A stretch of DNA of 64,000 nucleotides from Salminus brasiliensis (GCF_030463535.1 NC_132892.1:32699976-32763975), one strand, 5' to 3'. Numbered from the stretch's first letter, positions 51,558 to 64,000 are shown. Notes: generated by a model from the letters alone, not told the origin. Numbers and translations: made by a program.

Positions 51558-53931
51558 ATGGAAGAAAGTCACCCAGGTGAGTTCACCTCAAACACCCACC
51601 ATGACTTTTAGACCCATGACCAGAAAGAAGAGCAGAACATAGTATTTGTTTACTGGTGCAACACCCTGTCCACCTGTATTCAGATGCCATCAATTTAAAT
51701 CCAAGATAAATACATTTTTAAGAAGAAGTCGTTCTGAAGTGCAAAATTATTCAATTAAAAAATAAAAAACTTTAATCAGATCAGATCACACAGATTCAGT
51801 CTTGTACACAAAAAAAGCAAATGATCAAACAGGTTTAACAAATGGGAAAGCTGGTAAATTAACAGCATTAGTCAATTTTACCCCTCTACTAAAACAGCAA
51901 ATACACTACATCATTCTCACAGCAGCTAATGAGCTGAATTATAAGTGTATAAAGGTTTATAATATCACTATCAGGAACCTAATTGTCTAAAATGTGGTGG
52001 GCAGAATCACATATCAGGATACAATGCTAACACCATCACGCTCCTCTTCCTAATTTAAAAATGTGTGTTTTTATAAAGCTGTGTCCTTCAAGCTACTCTC
52101 TGTTCATATTCTAATGGTGTACAGCAGTGGTGGTGTTTTGGGGATGTGAGAGAGTTGTACTACTACTATCCTTCATTATTAGTACTTTTAAAGTAAAAAT
52201 CTTACATTTTGTCTCCCCATAAGGTTTTAATTTTATTGTTATGTGAAATCTTGAATTGAAAGGAAGGATCGTCAAATAACTCCGGTTCCACACCAAATGT
52301 TCTGTATAAAAGGTCTCTTTATTTCACAATCAACACAAAACAAAATGAAAGCATACATGGCAGAATGTCACTTTCACAATGAGACTTGCTGTTACTCACC
52401 ACTCACAATGGATCGGGAGAGCCCGTCGATCCTAGTAAGAGACAGCTGTCCCAGTAATACCACCGAGCTGGACCGGCAGTTCCACTCAGCCGACTCTCAC
52501 CAGAAAAAGGAGAACCCTGTCTTTTATATCTTTAACAAAATGAAGAACTGTGCATGGACAGGGGGCGGGGGGGCAAATAACAGCACCCTCATGAAAAACA
52601 AGTTATATAATCAATTACATAACTGTGAGTTTATAGTATTACATAACCCGTGACTTAAAACAGCTGTCTATACCTGATTCAGCATCATGATATAAGGTGA
52701 ACATGGATGCATCATATATATACGAATATAATATACGAATACGGAATATTAGACGAATATACGGAATAATATATCATATATACACCTTATATTCGGATAT
52801 GTAGACCCAACTAGCGTGGTTCCGCGGTGCACCTGCAATACTTCATAACTTCATAGTACAAACACCCTTGCAGCCTATCTAAAGGGGTAGGGCTCTTCCT
52901 AGTGGTTACATCCCATAACTGAACATAGAGTTGCTCATGTGATACAGTGTGTAGTAATTTAAATCAGAATTCATAGTAGATGTAATCAATGTCTAATATG
53001 TATATTCTCATTTTTATTCTTGTTTATTGAAGCTTTCATCCTTTATAGTCATATTTGCAAATATTAAATTGTAAAAAAATATATCCATGTAAAGAAAATT
53101 GTTAAAGAATGAAGAAAACTTAGTACAAACTAAAGTTTTCAATGTCCCTCAACATGTATTCTAATGATATTCTTAATGCATTACATCTTGTATATATGCA
53201 ATATAGAACTATATCCATGATACATACATACATGGGGAAAAATTATTTGATGTGCTCATTTCAATTCTTTTACCTTCCAGTGACTGATCTTTGGATATTG
53301 CTGGTGGGGAAGTCTGGGTCAGGAAAGAGTGCTACAGGAAACACCATACTAGGCAGAAATGTCTTTATAGAAGAGCACAGGACCAGGACATGTCGAGGTG
53401 GCAGGCAGAAACATCCGGGTGACTGACACTCCAGAGATCACTACAGAACAAGTGAAGACTGAAATACAGAATTGTCTGTTATCTCCATTTAATGGCTCTT
53501 ACGTCTTTTTAATGGTGAAAAATTCAGTTGCTAGATTCAGAAACCAGGAGAGAAACCCTCTTCAGTGGATTGAGGAAAACTTCAGAGAAGAGGCTTTACT
53601 CCACACCGTTGTTCTGTTCACCCACGTTGATCGGATAGGGGAAAGAACAATGGATGAATATTTTACTGTCAGGCCTGAGCTGAGGCTACCGGTCAACAGG
53701 TGTGGAAATCGATATAACACATTCAATAACAGAGCTCCTAGTCGCGCTCAGGTCTTAGAGCTGATGGAGAGGATAGATGAGATGATTAGAGTGAATGGTG
53801 AACAGAGATACACTTCCATGACATACCAGAGGTTTCAGGAGAGAAAGAACCGGAAAGAGGCAGAGAATTTGTTAGCAGGGGCAGTGGTAGGCTTATCTGC
53901 ACTTTTAGCAGTTGCTCTAGTGTTTAAGTAA
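51558..53931 (+). pseudogene. Frameshifted GIMAP gene
   Basis: Exon 1 is 51,558-51,576 (MEESHP, phase 1, GTGAGT donor). Exon 2 is 53,281-53,931 after a TACCTTCCAG acceptor. The start reads [20 protein letters not shown], with an intact P-loop. The frame breaks between about 53,375 and 53,400, where roughly 9 residues of the expected switch region are missing. The second frame ([11 protein letters not shown]) continues to a stop at 53,931. G3 is DTPE instead of DTPG, so the invariant Gly is lost. G4 THVD is intact. The end LLAGAVVGLSALLAVALVF is a hydrophobic anchor. AATAAA signals follow at 53,932 and 53,943. It is either a pseudogene or a sequence error, and the DTPE change favours decay. 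Confidence 0.75.
52690..52800. repeat. AT-rich interrupted repeat in the intron
   Basis: Repeated GAATAT / ACGGAATA words with partial self-complementarity (ATATACGAAT... to ATTCGGATAT). The region just before (52,260-52,660) looks like part of an interspersed element with a TATAAAAGG box, but I could not classify it. Confidence 0.4.
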
Positions 53932-54654
53932 AATAAAGGGAAAATAAATGTCTCCCTCTCCTGACAAGGAAGCAAGATATTCCTATTCCCATTTGGTTTC
54001 GTTTTCTAGTGTTTTGTTTACCCACATCTAGACACAGTATTGTCACTGTGCAAATACCTTGTGCTCACCACAAGTTAATGTTTCATTTTCACTTTGCCGC
54101 TCTGTTTGCTCTTAACTTATGAATAATTCCTACCGTAGAATGAAGTAATGTTTGATCATTAAAATGGGTTTTCATTCATCAAAATTGAGGGTAATATATA
54201 TGTATATGTATGTATATTTCTAGCTTTTGTTCTGTTGTTTTTGGTGGTTTTGGGGGAAATGTGGCTGAAGCCACCATAACAGCATGTATTTTCACTGTGT
54301 CACTCCTCCGAATGCTGTTAAACACACGCAGAAGGTTGTGTGTTATTGTAAAATAACTGCACCATTGTGATATTATTATTTTAACGGTTATTTAAGGATA
54401 AAACAACCTTGTGTGCTCTATTGCTTTATTTTCGTAACTAGGAAATAAACAAATATATTTCTTGTTTTATTTTTGGTGATTTTGAGGGAGATTAGTAATT
54501 ATTAGAAAATCTACAGATAACTAAAAATAGTACTCACTTCCATACAGTCCTTACTATAGTAGATTGCTTACTGTTTTTTTTGTTTAGTTTTTTTGTTTTT
54601 TTGGCTGAACCTGTACTTTAACATCCATAAAAAAGTCTACTTTTTACTCTACTA

Positions 54655-55053
54655 TATTGCCATTTGAACATATTGGCACCATGCTGTCTAATGCCAGGCG
54701 TGGGCTAGAGGGGTATAGAGGGGCACTGAGGACCTGTGGAGCAGTGGAAGAACTGTGTTCTCTGGAATGATGGCGGAGGAGCTCCATCCAGTACTTTTGG
54801 GATGGGTTGGGAATTTACGAATGATGTGTGGTGGTGATCATCCAACATCCTGACTTTACTAATGCTCTTTAGTCAGTAAATGCAACCAAATCCTCACAGC
54901 AATGCTCCTCCAAAATCTAGTGGAAAGTCTTCTTCTCTGGACAGTAGAGACAGTTACTCCAACAAAAACATGATCAACTCCTATTAAAACCCTTGATTTC
55001 AGAAGAAACAATGAATGAGTAGGTGTCCCAATACTTTTGTGCATATCGCATAT
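54655..55053 (-). repeat. MITE-like element (family M), long copy
   Basis: Reads on the - strand from CAAAAGTATTGGGACACCTA to GGTGCCAATATGTTCAAATG. It covers most of the family consensus. It lies between two GIMAP loci of opposite strand. Confidence 0.7.
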
Positions 55054-55799
55054 ACAGAACTAGAGTAGCTGAAAAAAAAACCTAAATGAATCTGTAAATT
55101 CACAATCAAAAAAGAGAGAATATAAATAGAGGAACAGTTGATGAAATTATTTGTGACATAACGTTTTTTTTTTTTCAGTTTTACACTGGAGCTATGAGGC
55201 TAATATAGCTAACATACAATGGAAATTTACACCCCATCAGCTAGCATGGTGCTAATGGTGGTAATCTCTAATAGACTTGATTATGTGGTTTCTTACACTG
55301 TCAGACTCACTGTTAGCTAGAACATGGACTGAACTACACACAAATTTCAGGATATACGATGGCCAATGTTCTTATAACCAATATACCTAAAACTGCTTAT
55401 TATCAAAACAAGACCTCTAAATCTCTGAATGAGAATGGGTTAGTCCTGTAACAATGACATGGAATGTTGTTTTGTTCTTCGTCAAAGGTGGTTTTACTTC
55501 ATTCAATTTTACGATTTTTAATTTTGTAATGTGTAAAACCACAGAATTTAAAATGCACTAGTTTTTCACATAACTGTATAATGATTATACATGGTGACCG
55601 TTCTGAGAGTGGATAGAATGTCCACATATTATTAATTACAAATTAAAACCCAAACTAATGAAAAAGAAATCATATCTAAGGATAAATCAAATGTAAGTTT
55701 ATTTGTTACATACACAATCACACACAATACAACTAATAATGAAATGTTTTGATGATAAAAAACATAAAAGGCAAATGTAAAACATAAAAGGCAATATTA

Positions 55800-55802
<3 letters not shown>

Positions 55803-55846
<44 letters not shown>
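55803..55846. repeat. (TA)n microsatellite
   Basis: TA run just 3' of the - strand GIMAP gene. Confidence 0.9.
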
Positions 55847-55847
<1 letters not shown>

Positions 55848-55868
55848 GGTTTGTACATAGATAGACAT

Positions 55869-56768
55869 TCATTTATTTGTTCGTTTATAGTATTTAATAT
55901 AACATTTCATTGCATATGCAATTACTCCTAAAAAGAGGATATACCCCAGTGTTCCTGTTAAAATTAAAGCACCAATCCCTACTGCTGCACTTCCCAACCC
56001 AGTCCTGTTCAGATGTGAACCTACTTTATCTTCAAAAAACTGCTTTGGATTCTCTCTTGCTCTTCGAATCCACCCAACGATACCAGCCTCTTCTTCCTCC
56101 TCCTTTCTTCGTCTCTCTTCTATCTCTCTGAGATTCTGTTGGGTTTCCTGGTAGAACCCTTTCCTGTACAGATGTTTCGCATTTCTCTTCACCAGCAGAT
56201 CAATTTTCTCTAGCAGCTCAGTGACCTGAGAGTTACATGTTCTGTTCTCGTTATTTAACAAGTGAAATCTCCATCCACACTTGTTTATAATTCTGCGGAG
56301 CTCTAAACTCTCTTTAATGTAATCCTCCACTGTTTTATCCTTCAGGCAATCAGCGTGGGTGAACAGAATGATGGTAGAGAGTGAAATATTGTCTCCAAAG
56401 TTCTCCAGAATCCACTTCACAGTATTCATCTCTTCCTCTGTGAATCTTGTGGCCAGACTGATGACCAGTAAGAAGACACAGGGTCCAGGACCACCCATAC
56501 TGACACATTTCTCCACTTCAGTTTTCAGCTCTTCATTAGTCTTCGAGGTATCGAAGATCCCAGGAGTGTCGATCACTGTGATGGTCTTTCCTCCTCTCTC
56601 AAAAATATGCTGCTCACACTTTTCTGTAACAGATTCGGGGGAAACATCCTCTATAAACACCTCTCTGCCCAGGATGGTGTTTCCTGTGGAACTCTTTCCT
56701 GATCCAGTTTTTCCCAGAAGCACAATCTTCACATTAGAAGAACACTGTTGCTCTGTTGAGAAACACAT
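55869..56768 (-). CDS. GIMAP family GTPase with coiled coil and C-terminal anchor
   Basis: The AIG1 exon on the - strand gives 299 residues from the ATG at 56,768. P-loop GKTGSGKS (19-26), G3 DTPG (67-70), box GGPGPCVFLLV where the family His is Cys, and G4 THAD (137-140) are present. A Glu-rich coiled coil (about 215-235) precedes a hydrophobic segment (about 260-287) and a basic tail, which suggests membrane anchoring. The start is unsure. A TTTCTCAACAG acceptor would begin the exon at 56,752 in phase 1, as in all other genes here, with an upstream start exon that I could not find. The ATG lies just before this acceptor and would add MCFST. A polyadenylation signal candidate is at 55,698-55,703. 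Confidence 0.85.
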   Translation of the reverse strand: MCFSTEQQCSSNVKIVLLGKTGSGKSSTGNTILGREVFIEDVSPESVTEKCEQHIFERGGKTITVIDTPGIFDTSKTNEELKTEVEKCVSMGGPGPCVFLLVISLATRFTEEEMNTVKWILENFGDNISLSTIILFTHADCLKDKTVEDYIKESLELRRIINKCGWRFHLLNNENRTCNSQVTELLEKIDLLVKRNAKHLYRKGFYQETQQNLREIEERRRKEEEEEAGIVGWIRRARENPKQFFEDKVGSHLNRTGLGSAAVGIGALILTGTLGYILFLGVIAYAMKCYIKYYKRTNK

Positions 56769-56849
56769 ATGTAAAAAAATATATCATGGATTTAGTGATT
56801 GTTTATTAAACTCTGAGAGTACTTTGTCCAGCAATACTACTGCACTATG

Positions 56850-57200
56850 TTTACTACTTCACTTCTACAGCCCACATGCATTATCAAGGACAGTACACAC
56901 CCTCGACACAGCCTCTTCACAGTCCTAAAATTGAGGCAGATGATACAAGAGTGTGAAGTCCAGGACAGCCAGACTTTTCTAGCCAGAACAGTTTCTATCC
57001 ACAAGCCATCAGGCACCTCTTCTCACTCTATATAATGCCCACGACATAAATCGCTGCTAATACTGTTTACTTTTGTACTTGCACAATGCACTTTACACTT
57101 TACACATGTACATGCAACTCTACTCACACAACTTGCATATGAATCCATACTGTACTGTACTCTTTAACCTGTACTTTGTACTGAACTCTTCTTAGCAGAT
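56850..57200 (+). mobile_element. LINE 3' remnant
   Basis: The + strand translation includes HTLDTASSQS and YKSVKSRTARLF, which resemble the last part of a fish LINE ORF2. A TACTTTTGTACTTGCACAA-type 3' region follows. Class uncertain. Confidence 0.45.
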
Positions 57201-57209
57201 TTAAATGTC

Positions 57210-59430
57210 CTTTCCAGATACCAAAAAAAATGTCACTTAATGTTTTTGCAGAATCAGGCTAAATACATTTATATCAAAAGATACTTTTATATTTGGTATT
57301 TAATCCAAGTTTAGTAGATTAGATTAGATTAGATTCAAAGCAACTTCATCATGCAGAAAAAAAGCACAAGCAAGTGAAATGTCTTTGGTATCTAATCAGA
57401 ATTACAAAGTAGCGAATATATAAATATAATATAAAGCATGTGGGTGGGTTGAATGTGTTGTGACAAACGTCAATTAGCAGAGAATAGCCCACCAGTTTGT
57501 ACAAAAGTCCCTGTAGTTACTGAGTAATACACCTTAGAGTGTTTTTTGGCCTAGTAGGCTAAAATTAGCTAATACAACTATAAATTAGCTAATACAACTA
57601 ATTACACAGATATTTATTAGATATTATAAGGTACTGTCTTTCAGCCTACTACCATATGCCACATTATAAGCATACTCCCCTCCAGCTGCCTCTCTAGATA
57701 AATTGTTTGTGTTTCTTGTATAATAAGGTTAAAAAAGACCCTGGATCTTAAAAAAGCTCTAATCAGTCCCAGGAAGGACTGCAACTGCAGGCTTGTGATA
57801 AGCCCCAAGTGAGTGGGTAGAGCTCAACCAGCTGGATCTACTGAAGCTAGGAAGGAGAGTCATTATCATAAGGGCACAAAACAAAGAAACAAACCACAGA
57901 TATTAAAACAGACACATTTTCCTAAGGACCCTGAATGGCCTGCATAGGTCTGAAGTACAATTCCTCCATCTACACTCTGTGCTTTTTACTATTTAACAAT
58001 TAGAGTAGTGTCCCCATGAATAGTGTCCCATTCACATAAAGAGAAGCTAAGACATGAATAAAAGAAGCAAGAAAACAAAACAAAGACATGGTTAAAGATA
58101 TCAGATCCACTGTCTACATAAATGGTATCTGTGTCCACTGCTATGCTGTTTGATATGCAGGTTTAAATGCAGAGGAGTTGTAGTAAGCACTAGTGTATCT
58201 CAGGAAACAAGTGTCACAAAAAAGTCCTTCATTAACTTAATTAAAAATTGTTATTAAAAATATGAACTGTTCTTTTATATTCATTACACGTTAACTGACA
58301 TTTATTAAGTCGTTTGTGTTTTACTTTAATCAGTTTGGCTTATAGCTCATAAAAACCCAGAAGTCCAGTATTTGAGATTATTAGTATATTTTATGTAAGG
58401 TTTTTAGTAAATTACTATTTATATGGTATCAACATTAAACCATTAAAATATTGTAATGAATATATAAATGTTAGTTAAGTTATAACAAAAGAATAAACTA
58501 TGATGATATTGTAATTCCCTGAGATAGTACATATAAATGGTGGATTAAACAGTAATATTTAGTTAAAAACTATTCCAGCCTTTAGAAAAGCCTGCCAACG
58601 AATATTAATCTAATCTTTGATTCAAATTATGGAATCTTTTTGACACTTTAGTTCTTCCCTGTTATTTTTTCTTATTCACAAATAGGCCATAGTATAAAAT
58701 GAGTATTAGTTGTGATTTCTCAATTCATATTGACTAAAGTTTTTACAGTTATTTTTTTTATTGATGTTTTAATAATTGAGTAGTAAACAATGCAATGGCA
58801 AACAAAACATAAATTAAAGAATTCCAGGATTTCAATTGATAAACTGAAAAAAATACTACATATCTATATATTTGAGATACAGAATAGTTCTGCCATTTCT
58901 TAGGAGATCTTCATTAATTTACAGACATACTGTGTAGTCTTTTTGGGTTATCTTTATTCAGAGTTATTAAAATAATCTTTAATACTAAAACAAAAAGTGG
59001 CCATGGAAAAAAGTACTTGTTGGCTGTAATATATATATATATATATATATATAAATATATATATACATATATAATGAAAACAGCAGTTTTCAAAAGCATA
59101 ACATGCAAATATACAGTGCTATAATGCTTAATGCAAAACAAAGAAACAACTAAATGTTATTACTTTTTTATGTCAAACTTAAAATATGTTTTTAATGGAA
59201 AATAGTAACCAAACTACACAATAAATTAGTCAGTGTTAAATCAACACAGTTATTGTTAACACTAACAAAAAGTGCTGATTTAACACTGCTCTGTAAAGCT
59301 ATTAAAACTAGCTTAAATTAAACTGAAATAAAAACAATATTTCTAAGACAATATGAAGAATTACCTAAAGATTTGTTCAATTATATGAAACATTCAAGAA
59401 TATGCCCATTGTTATATATACCCTTAGCAT
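57210..59430. other. Intergenic, no gene seen
   Basis: AT-rich. It holds a (TA)n tract near 59,030-59,065. No recognisable exon. A missing start exon of the 55.9-kb gene could lie here, but I found no convincing phase-1 ATG exon. Confidence 0.5.
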
Positions 59431-59436
59431 GCCTTT

Positions 59437-62400
59437 CTACTTGTCTTTTTTATTTACTCTATCATAAATGATCTTTCCTGTTGTGGCTCCTACAGTTACA
59501 ATGCCAGAAGTCACTGCAGCTATAGCTGGCACTACAATGGCCTCTGTTGCAGCCAACACAGCTCCTCCAGCTATTGCTCCTGTTCCACCTACTACGATTG
59601 CTGTTCCCAGTGCAACATTTTTGACTATTCTCTTCATCCGAATCTTCTGTTGAGCTTGTTGAAACATCTCATTAGTGTAGTGCTGCCCTCCACTCCATTT
59701 CACCATGTCATCGATCTTCTCCAGCAGCTCTGTGACCTGAGTGCGGTTCATTTGATCCTCATTGTTAAATGCATGATATCTGTTACCACAGCTGTTCAGT
59801 AAAAGCTGAAGATCTCTGTTTTTGTTGATATATTCATCCAAAGGTTTGCCTTTTAGTTGATCAACGTGGGTGAACAGAACAATGGTGTAAAGTGCGGCAT
59901 CTTCTCCAAAGTTCTCCTGAATCCACTTCACAGCATTTTTCTCCTCTTGTGTGAATCTGCCAAGTCTGATCACCAGCAGGAACACATGAGGACCAGGAAG
60001 TGACATGTCGACACACTTTTGTATTTGCTTCATCATTTCCTTTTCTGTTATTGATCCAACAATCCCTGGAGTGTCAATCACTAAGATTCGTCTACCTTCG
60101 TGGTACTGATGTTCTTTTTTGCACTTTTCTGTAACAGACACTGGAGACATTTCTGATTTGAAGGAATCTCGTCCCAGGATGGTGTTTGCAGTAGCGCTCT
60201 TTCCTGCTCCAGTCTTACCCACCAGAACAATCCTCAGCTCAGACTCTGTGAATCAACAAATGTCAAGTGACCTTGCGGGAAATTACTAAATACTGAGTGA
60301 TTTTTAAAATCATACAATATTACTCAACGTAAAATTCACTGTGATGATACGGTGAAGTGTTTTGCTATCTTAGCTTGGTTGTTTTACTTGAAACCCTGCT
60401 TCTGAAGAATAAAAATAGAGTTGTCGCATGGAGGAGCTTGAAGGCGGAGGCGGATGTAGATGCGGGTATTTATTTTTTTAAAAAAAGGAAAACAAAACAG
60501 AACAGGCTACAAACTGAGGAACAACCTGAACATGGAGTCTAACAAAAGAAACAAACAGAAACAGAACAAACATAATAAGCAAACCTAGCAAGGACTAAAA
60601 CTAATAAACCAGACAGACAGACAGACAGACACCGAACAGGCCAAGCCAACAAACCGTGAACTGCCATGGAAACATATATACATGTTAACATGCACAAGAC
60701 CAGACAAGGTAAGGCAGAAACAAAGAGGTACTTATACACAGACAGATGAGGAACACTTAGAGCTAACAAGGGGATGGGAACACTGACGAACAGGCAGGGC
60801 TAGGACTGACAAACAAACAGAGCTTGAGATGTGCTCACACTGTTTGCACTTAATGGTATTATGGGAGGGGGTAGTGAAACTCCACCATATGTTAATTAAT
60901 TATCAAATCAATTAATTTGATAATATATGCATGCTCTTTTTAAATAAACAATGGCATAACATCTAGCGAGGAAAAGAGGTAATACTCACCAAATGAGTCA
61001 TCTGCTGTGTCATATAAGCGTGCTGAAAGTAAATCAAAACCATATGGAGTCAGAAGCTTTGGTCACAAGAGAAACACACAGAAGGATCAAGGAAAGGACA
61101 GATTTATTTTAAAAAATATCATCATCATTTAGTATCATAGATTTTAACTGAAGGAATAAGCTGTTATGAAGGTAAACTTTTCCAAGCTTGCAACCTGCAT
61201 TACACATGGAGGACAATACCCAGTAACTTTTCTACAACAGTAAACAACTACAAATTTAATAGGTAAACATACATCATGGTTTGGTTCAACGTAGGGTTTG
61301 GACCTGACAGTTCGAAAAACAGAAAAACAACAAACCCTACCAAAATACATAATACATGGATTTGTTTTATTAATTTCAATGCTTAATTTAAATTAATTGA
61401 AAAGGAAAAACTTAACTTTTGCATTAACATACATATTCAGACGCTTTACTCAATACTTGGATTGAACACTCAAGGCTTGCACACCGGGATTTGGAGATTT
61501 TCTTTCTCAAGCTCTGTCAGGTTGGATGGGTACTATCAGTGGGCAGTCTTTTTCAGCTTTCCCCAGACATGCTTGATTAGGTATAGGGTCAGAGTCATCA
61601 CTAAACCACTGCTGTGTTGTTTTGGGTGTGTGTTTAGGGTCATTTTCTTGTTGGAAGGTGAACCTTTGGCCCAGTCTAAGGTTTGTGGTGCTCTGGATCA
61701 GGTCCCTCAACCATGACCAGCATGATGCTGCCACTACCATGGTTCACTATAGAGATGGTATTGGGCAGGTGATGGGCAGTACCTGGCTTCCTCCAGATAT
61801 GATGCTTAGAATTGAGGCCAGATAGTCCAATCTTGGTTTCATCCAGTTAGAGAATCTTGTTTCTCACAGTCTGAGAGTCCTTTAGGGGCTTTTGTTGCAA
61901 ACTCTTAACGGAGTAGAGATTTTTGTCTGGACAGTCTCCCATAAAGCCCACGATTGGTGAAGTGCTGCAGTGATGGCCTTCTGCACACAGGATTTTTTGA
62001 GCTCAGCCAGAGTGACCACTGGGTTCTTGGTCACCTCTCTTACTAAGGGCCTTCTTTCACTCCTTACGTAGTTTGGTGGGAAGTCCAGATCTTGGAAGAG
62101 TCCTCTTTGGTCCAAACTTCTTCCATTTAGGAATTATGGAGGTCATTGTGCTTTTTAGGATTTTTTTTTGTCACCTTGATCTGGATCTAAAGACTTTCCA
62201 AATGCACTGTATATTTATATAAACATGTGAACAGGTTCAACCTGGTACTGCTTATGTGTGTTAATGACTTTTCTTGAGAACTAATTAGCAAATTGTGTTT
62301 AATTTAAAGTGTTGAGATTGGAAGTGTGGATTTCAGTGATTAACCCTCTAAATAATAGCAAAGGAAGCCTGACACCTCAAAAAGATTGGTTGGTGTGAAC

Positions 62401-63660
62401 CAGTCAACAACCTTCTGTTGTCACTGTATGACTTTTAATAACCACAGTAACATACAATATAATTTTACCAAAGGCATTGCTATACAAAACTAAATCAATA
62501 ATTCGTAAAAGTATATGTTCTTATGTTCAAAGGTTAAAAAACAAAATAACTTTGTCCCTCTAATAGTTAACCCATTGCAGTTGTGCTAGTTGACATTTCT
62601 AAAGATCAATTTTATATCTTAACAAGGCCATACAAAGAAACTGTGAAACTAATAATTAATACATCACACGTGGATGCATGCAGTGTTTGAGTCTTTTTAA
62701 ATATTTTTCTAATGTTTATTATATTCTATGGTGAATTACTCTGTAACTACAGGAACTGCTGTACAAACCGTTGGGGCTGTTCTTTAGTAATGGAAGTGGA
62801 ACACTTTCAGGCCACCAGAGGACCATAGTGGATCATCAAAGAGCCTTGATTTGCAAAATTAGATTGCTGTCCATGTTTAATATGTGTCCCAGAAGAGAAG
62901 CTGTTATTGATGCAAAGGTGAGGACAAACTCTATATTAGCCCTACTATTAGAAACAACAATGAATGAGCAGCTTACTCATGCCAACACATGATGAAGTAG
63001 ATTTATTGATCTCCAGAAAAGCAGAAAATCAGATTAGCTAAAAGTTCAGTATCAAATGACAACATCTAAACAAATGAATGTCTGATTTTCTTTATATGTT
63101 CAGACTCTCAGAGGATTATAATTGGTTAAAATATTTATTAAAGCCTCACAGCTTGCAGGTCATGTCGTTCTTAGACCTTTTAAAGCACACTTGTCTGCAT
63201 TTTGTGGTTACTGACGTGAGAAGCTTCTTGCACTAACCACAAGCTTTTCTTTCTCACGTTCAGACATAAACATAACAAAAGCAAAAGAAAGGAAGAGAAA
63301 GGAAGTGCACGTCTTCAGTGAACTTCAGTTTTTCTAGTGCTAACGGACATATTACTTTTACATGTAATATTATATAACTGACTGCGACTGTAACTCCTCA
63401 AATTAATACATAGAGTTTATTTTATGTGAAAAGAGAAGAAAGAAGGTTGCAGCACTAAATGCATGGGCCTTTTCACCAAATTCTGAAGACCAAATGCATT
63501 TCTAATACATCTGTAATGAATCACGTTAAAATGATCAGAGAATATCTGCATACAGGCTCTGTCAACAGATGCTGGTCAACGATTTATATGTAATTGCATG
63601 TAAACATTAATTTAATGCAGAAGGGTATTCAAATGTGATTTACTCACCATATTCAGCCAT
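59437..63660 (-). CDS. GIMAP family GTPase, three exons, hydrophobic C-terminus
   Basis: Minus strand. Exon 1 is 63,648-63,660 (MAEY), exon 2 is 60,990-61,022 (33 nt, encodes [10 protein letters not shown]) and exon 3 is 59,437-60,245. All junctions are phase 1 with GTGAGT donors and CAG acceptors, giving 284 residues. P-loop GKTGAGKS (25-32), G3 DTPG (73-76), box [11 protein letters not shown]4 THVD (141-144). The last 60 residues are Gly/Ala/Val/Ile-rich and hydrophobic, then YDRVNKKDK. It is the closest relative of the - strand gene at 11.6-13.2 kb, which lacks the 33-nt exon. Exon 2 is symmetric, so skipping would keep the frame. The intron between exons 1 and 2 carries a Tc1 relic. Confidence 0.87.
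60430..60830. repeat. Probable interspersed repeat with (GACA)n
   Basis: Purine-rich AAACAGAACA sequence with a short (GACA)n tract at 60,610-60,631, inside the intron of the - strand gene. Element class unknown. Confidence 0.4.
61450..62215 (-). mobile_element. Tc1-like transposon remnant, second family
   Basis: The - strand translation gives [20 protein letters not shown] (DDE second motif) and, further upstream, [18 protein letters not shown] (HTH region). It differs from the copies at 16.6, 30.9 and 49.3 kb. Frameshifts and the N- and C-terminal losses make it inactive. It lies within the intron of the - strand gene. Confidence 0.85.
62240..63640. other. Intron of the - strand gene, nothing further seen
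   Basis: AT-rich sequence with no other recognisable exon or element. Confidence 0.45.
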
Positions 63661-64000
63661 TGTCTTGTTTATATCCCTGCCGCTCTCGGCCCTGGTTGGC
63701 TGCGGCTGTAGTAATGTTTAAAGCTGGTTTTAGACTTTGAACTACTGAAAGTGCTTCATATATGGCTAGTTTGTGCTAGTTGAGAAACAAAGAGCCCAAG
63801 TGAGGTCAGTTGTTCTGGCAGAGTTAAAATGTTGCTCTGAGGTGCAAGGCGACAATGAAGCGTACTTTCTCACTCGCTAGAAACCAATGAGACAGGATGT
63901 GGGTGTTGTATCTCTGTTTTGCATTCATTTGCGAATGAGCTCACTATGATTGTTGAAAAAGATTAAGGTTGAATACTGTATTAATGTCTACTTTCATTTT

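Noticed and set aside
57121-57150. Candidate start exon for the 55.9-kb minus-strand GIMAP (ATG at about 57,147)
   Set aside because: The strong GTGAGT donor there gives phase 0, which does not fit the phase-1 acceptor. The only phase-1 donor is poor.

Overview
This window looks like teleost fish nuclear DNA. It has spliced vertebrate-type genes with GT-AG introns, Tc1/mariner transposase relics, L2-like LINE fragments, fold-back MITE-like elements and large minisatellites. The species cannot be fixed from the sequence. All recognisable protein-coding genes belong to one family: GIMAP (GTPases of immunity-associated proteins, AIG1/IAN domain). The window is therefore a tandem GIMAP cluster with at least seven loci, plus broken copies.

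Layout. (1) 0.7-2.7 kb: a + strand two-exon GIMAP with a coiled coil and a hydrophobic C-terminus. (2) 2.9-9.5 kb: a minisatellite complex built from a 19-bp and a 46-bp repeat, with a 2.17-kb higher-order duplication. (3) 9.6-11.4 kb: LINE and Tc1 remnants and a 33-bp minisatellite. (4) 11.57-13.2 kb: a - strand GIMAP with a hydrophobic C-terminal segment. (5) 13.3-17.4 kb: transposon debris. (6) 17.48-46.3 kb: a + strand array of repeated units. Each unit has a 5' UTR exon, a 22-nt start exon, a long AIG1 exon with a charged tail, and a terminal AIG1 exon. I read three complete units (A 20.3-24.2 kb, B 27.8-30.8 kb, C 36.8-40.0 kb) plus a broken terminal exon of a fourth unit at 17.5 kb. The terminal exon of unit C lies in a 3.17-kb tandem triplication (38.5-48.0 kb) whose three exon copies have identical protein. 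(7) 51.6-53.9 kb: a frameshifted + strand GIMAP. (8) 55.9-56.8 kb and 59.4-63.7 kb: two - strand GIMAPs with hydrophobic C-termini.

How the genes relate. Every GIMAP intron whose two sides I could place is phase 1, so the AIG1 exons are interchangeable cassettes. Joining the long and terminal exons of A, B and C keeps the frame and gives proteins of 589, 603 and 590 residues with two GTPase domains, like GIMAP8. These three end in CaaX-type sequences (CAVS, CSVS, CCLL), and the broken fourth unit ends in CSLL. The flanking single-domain genes instead end in hydrophobic segments. The cluster therefore seems to hold two classes of immune GTPase, which may reach membranes by prenylation or by a hydrophobic tail. 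In the tandem proteins, domain 1 has an altered guanine-specificity motif (G4) and domain 2 has an altered G3 motif, which suggests the domains have divided their roles. Splice joins and products are inferred from sequence only.
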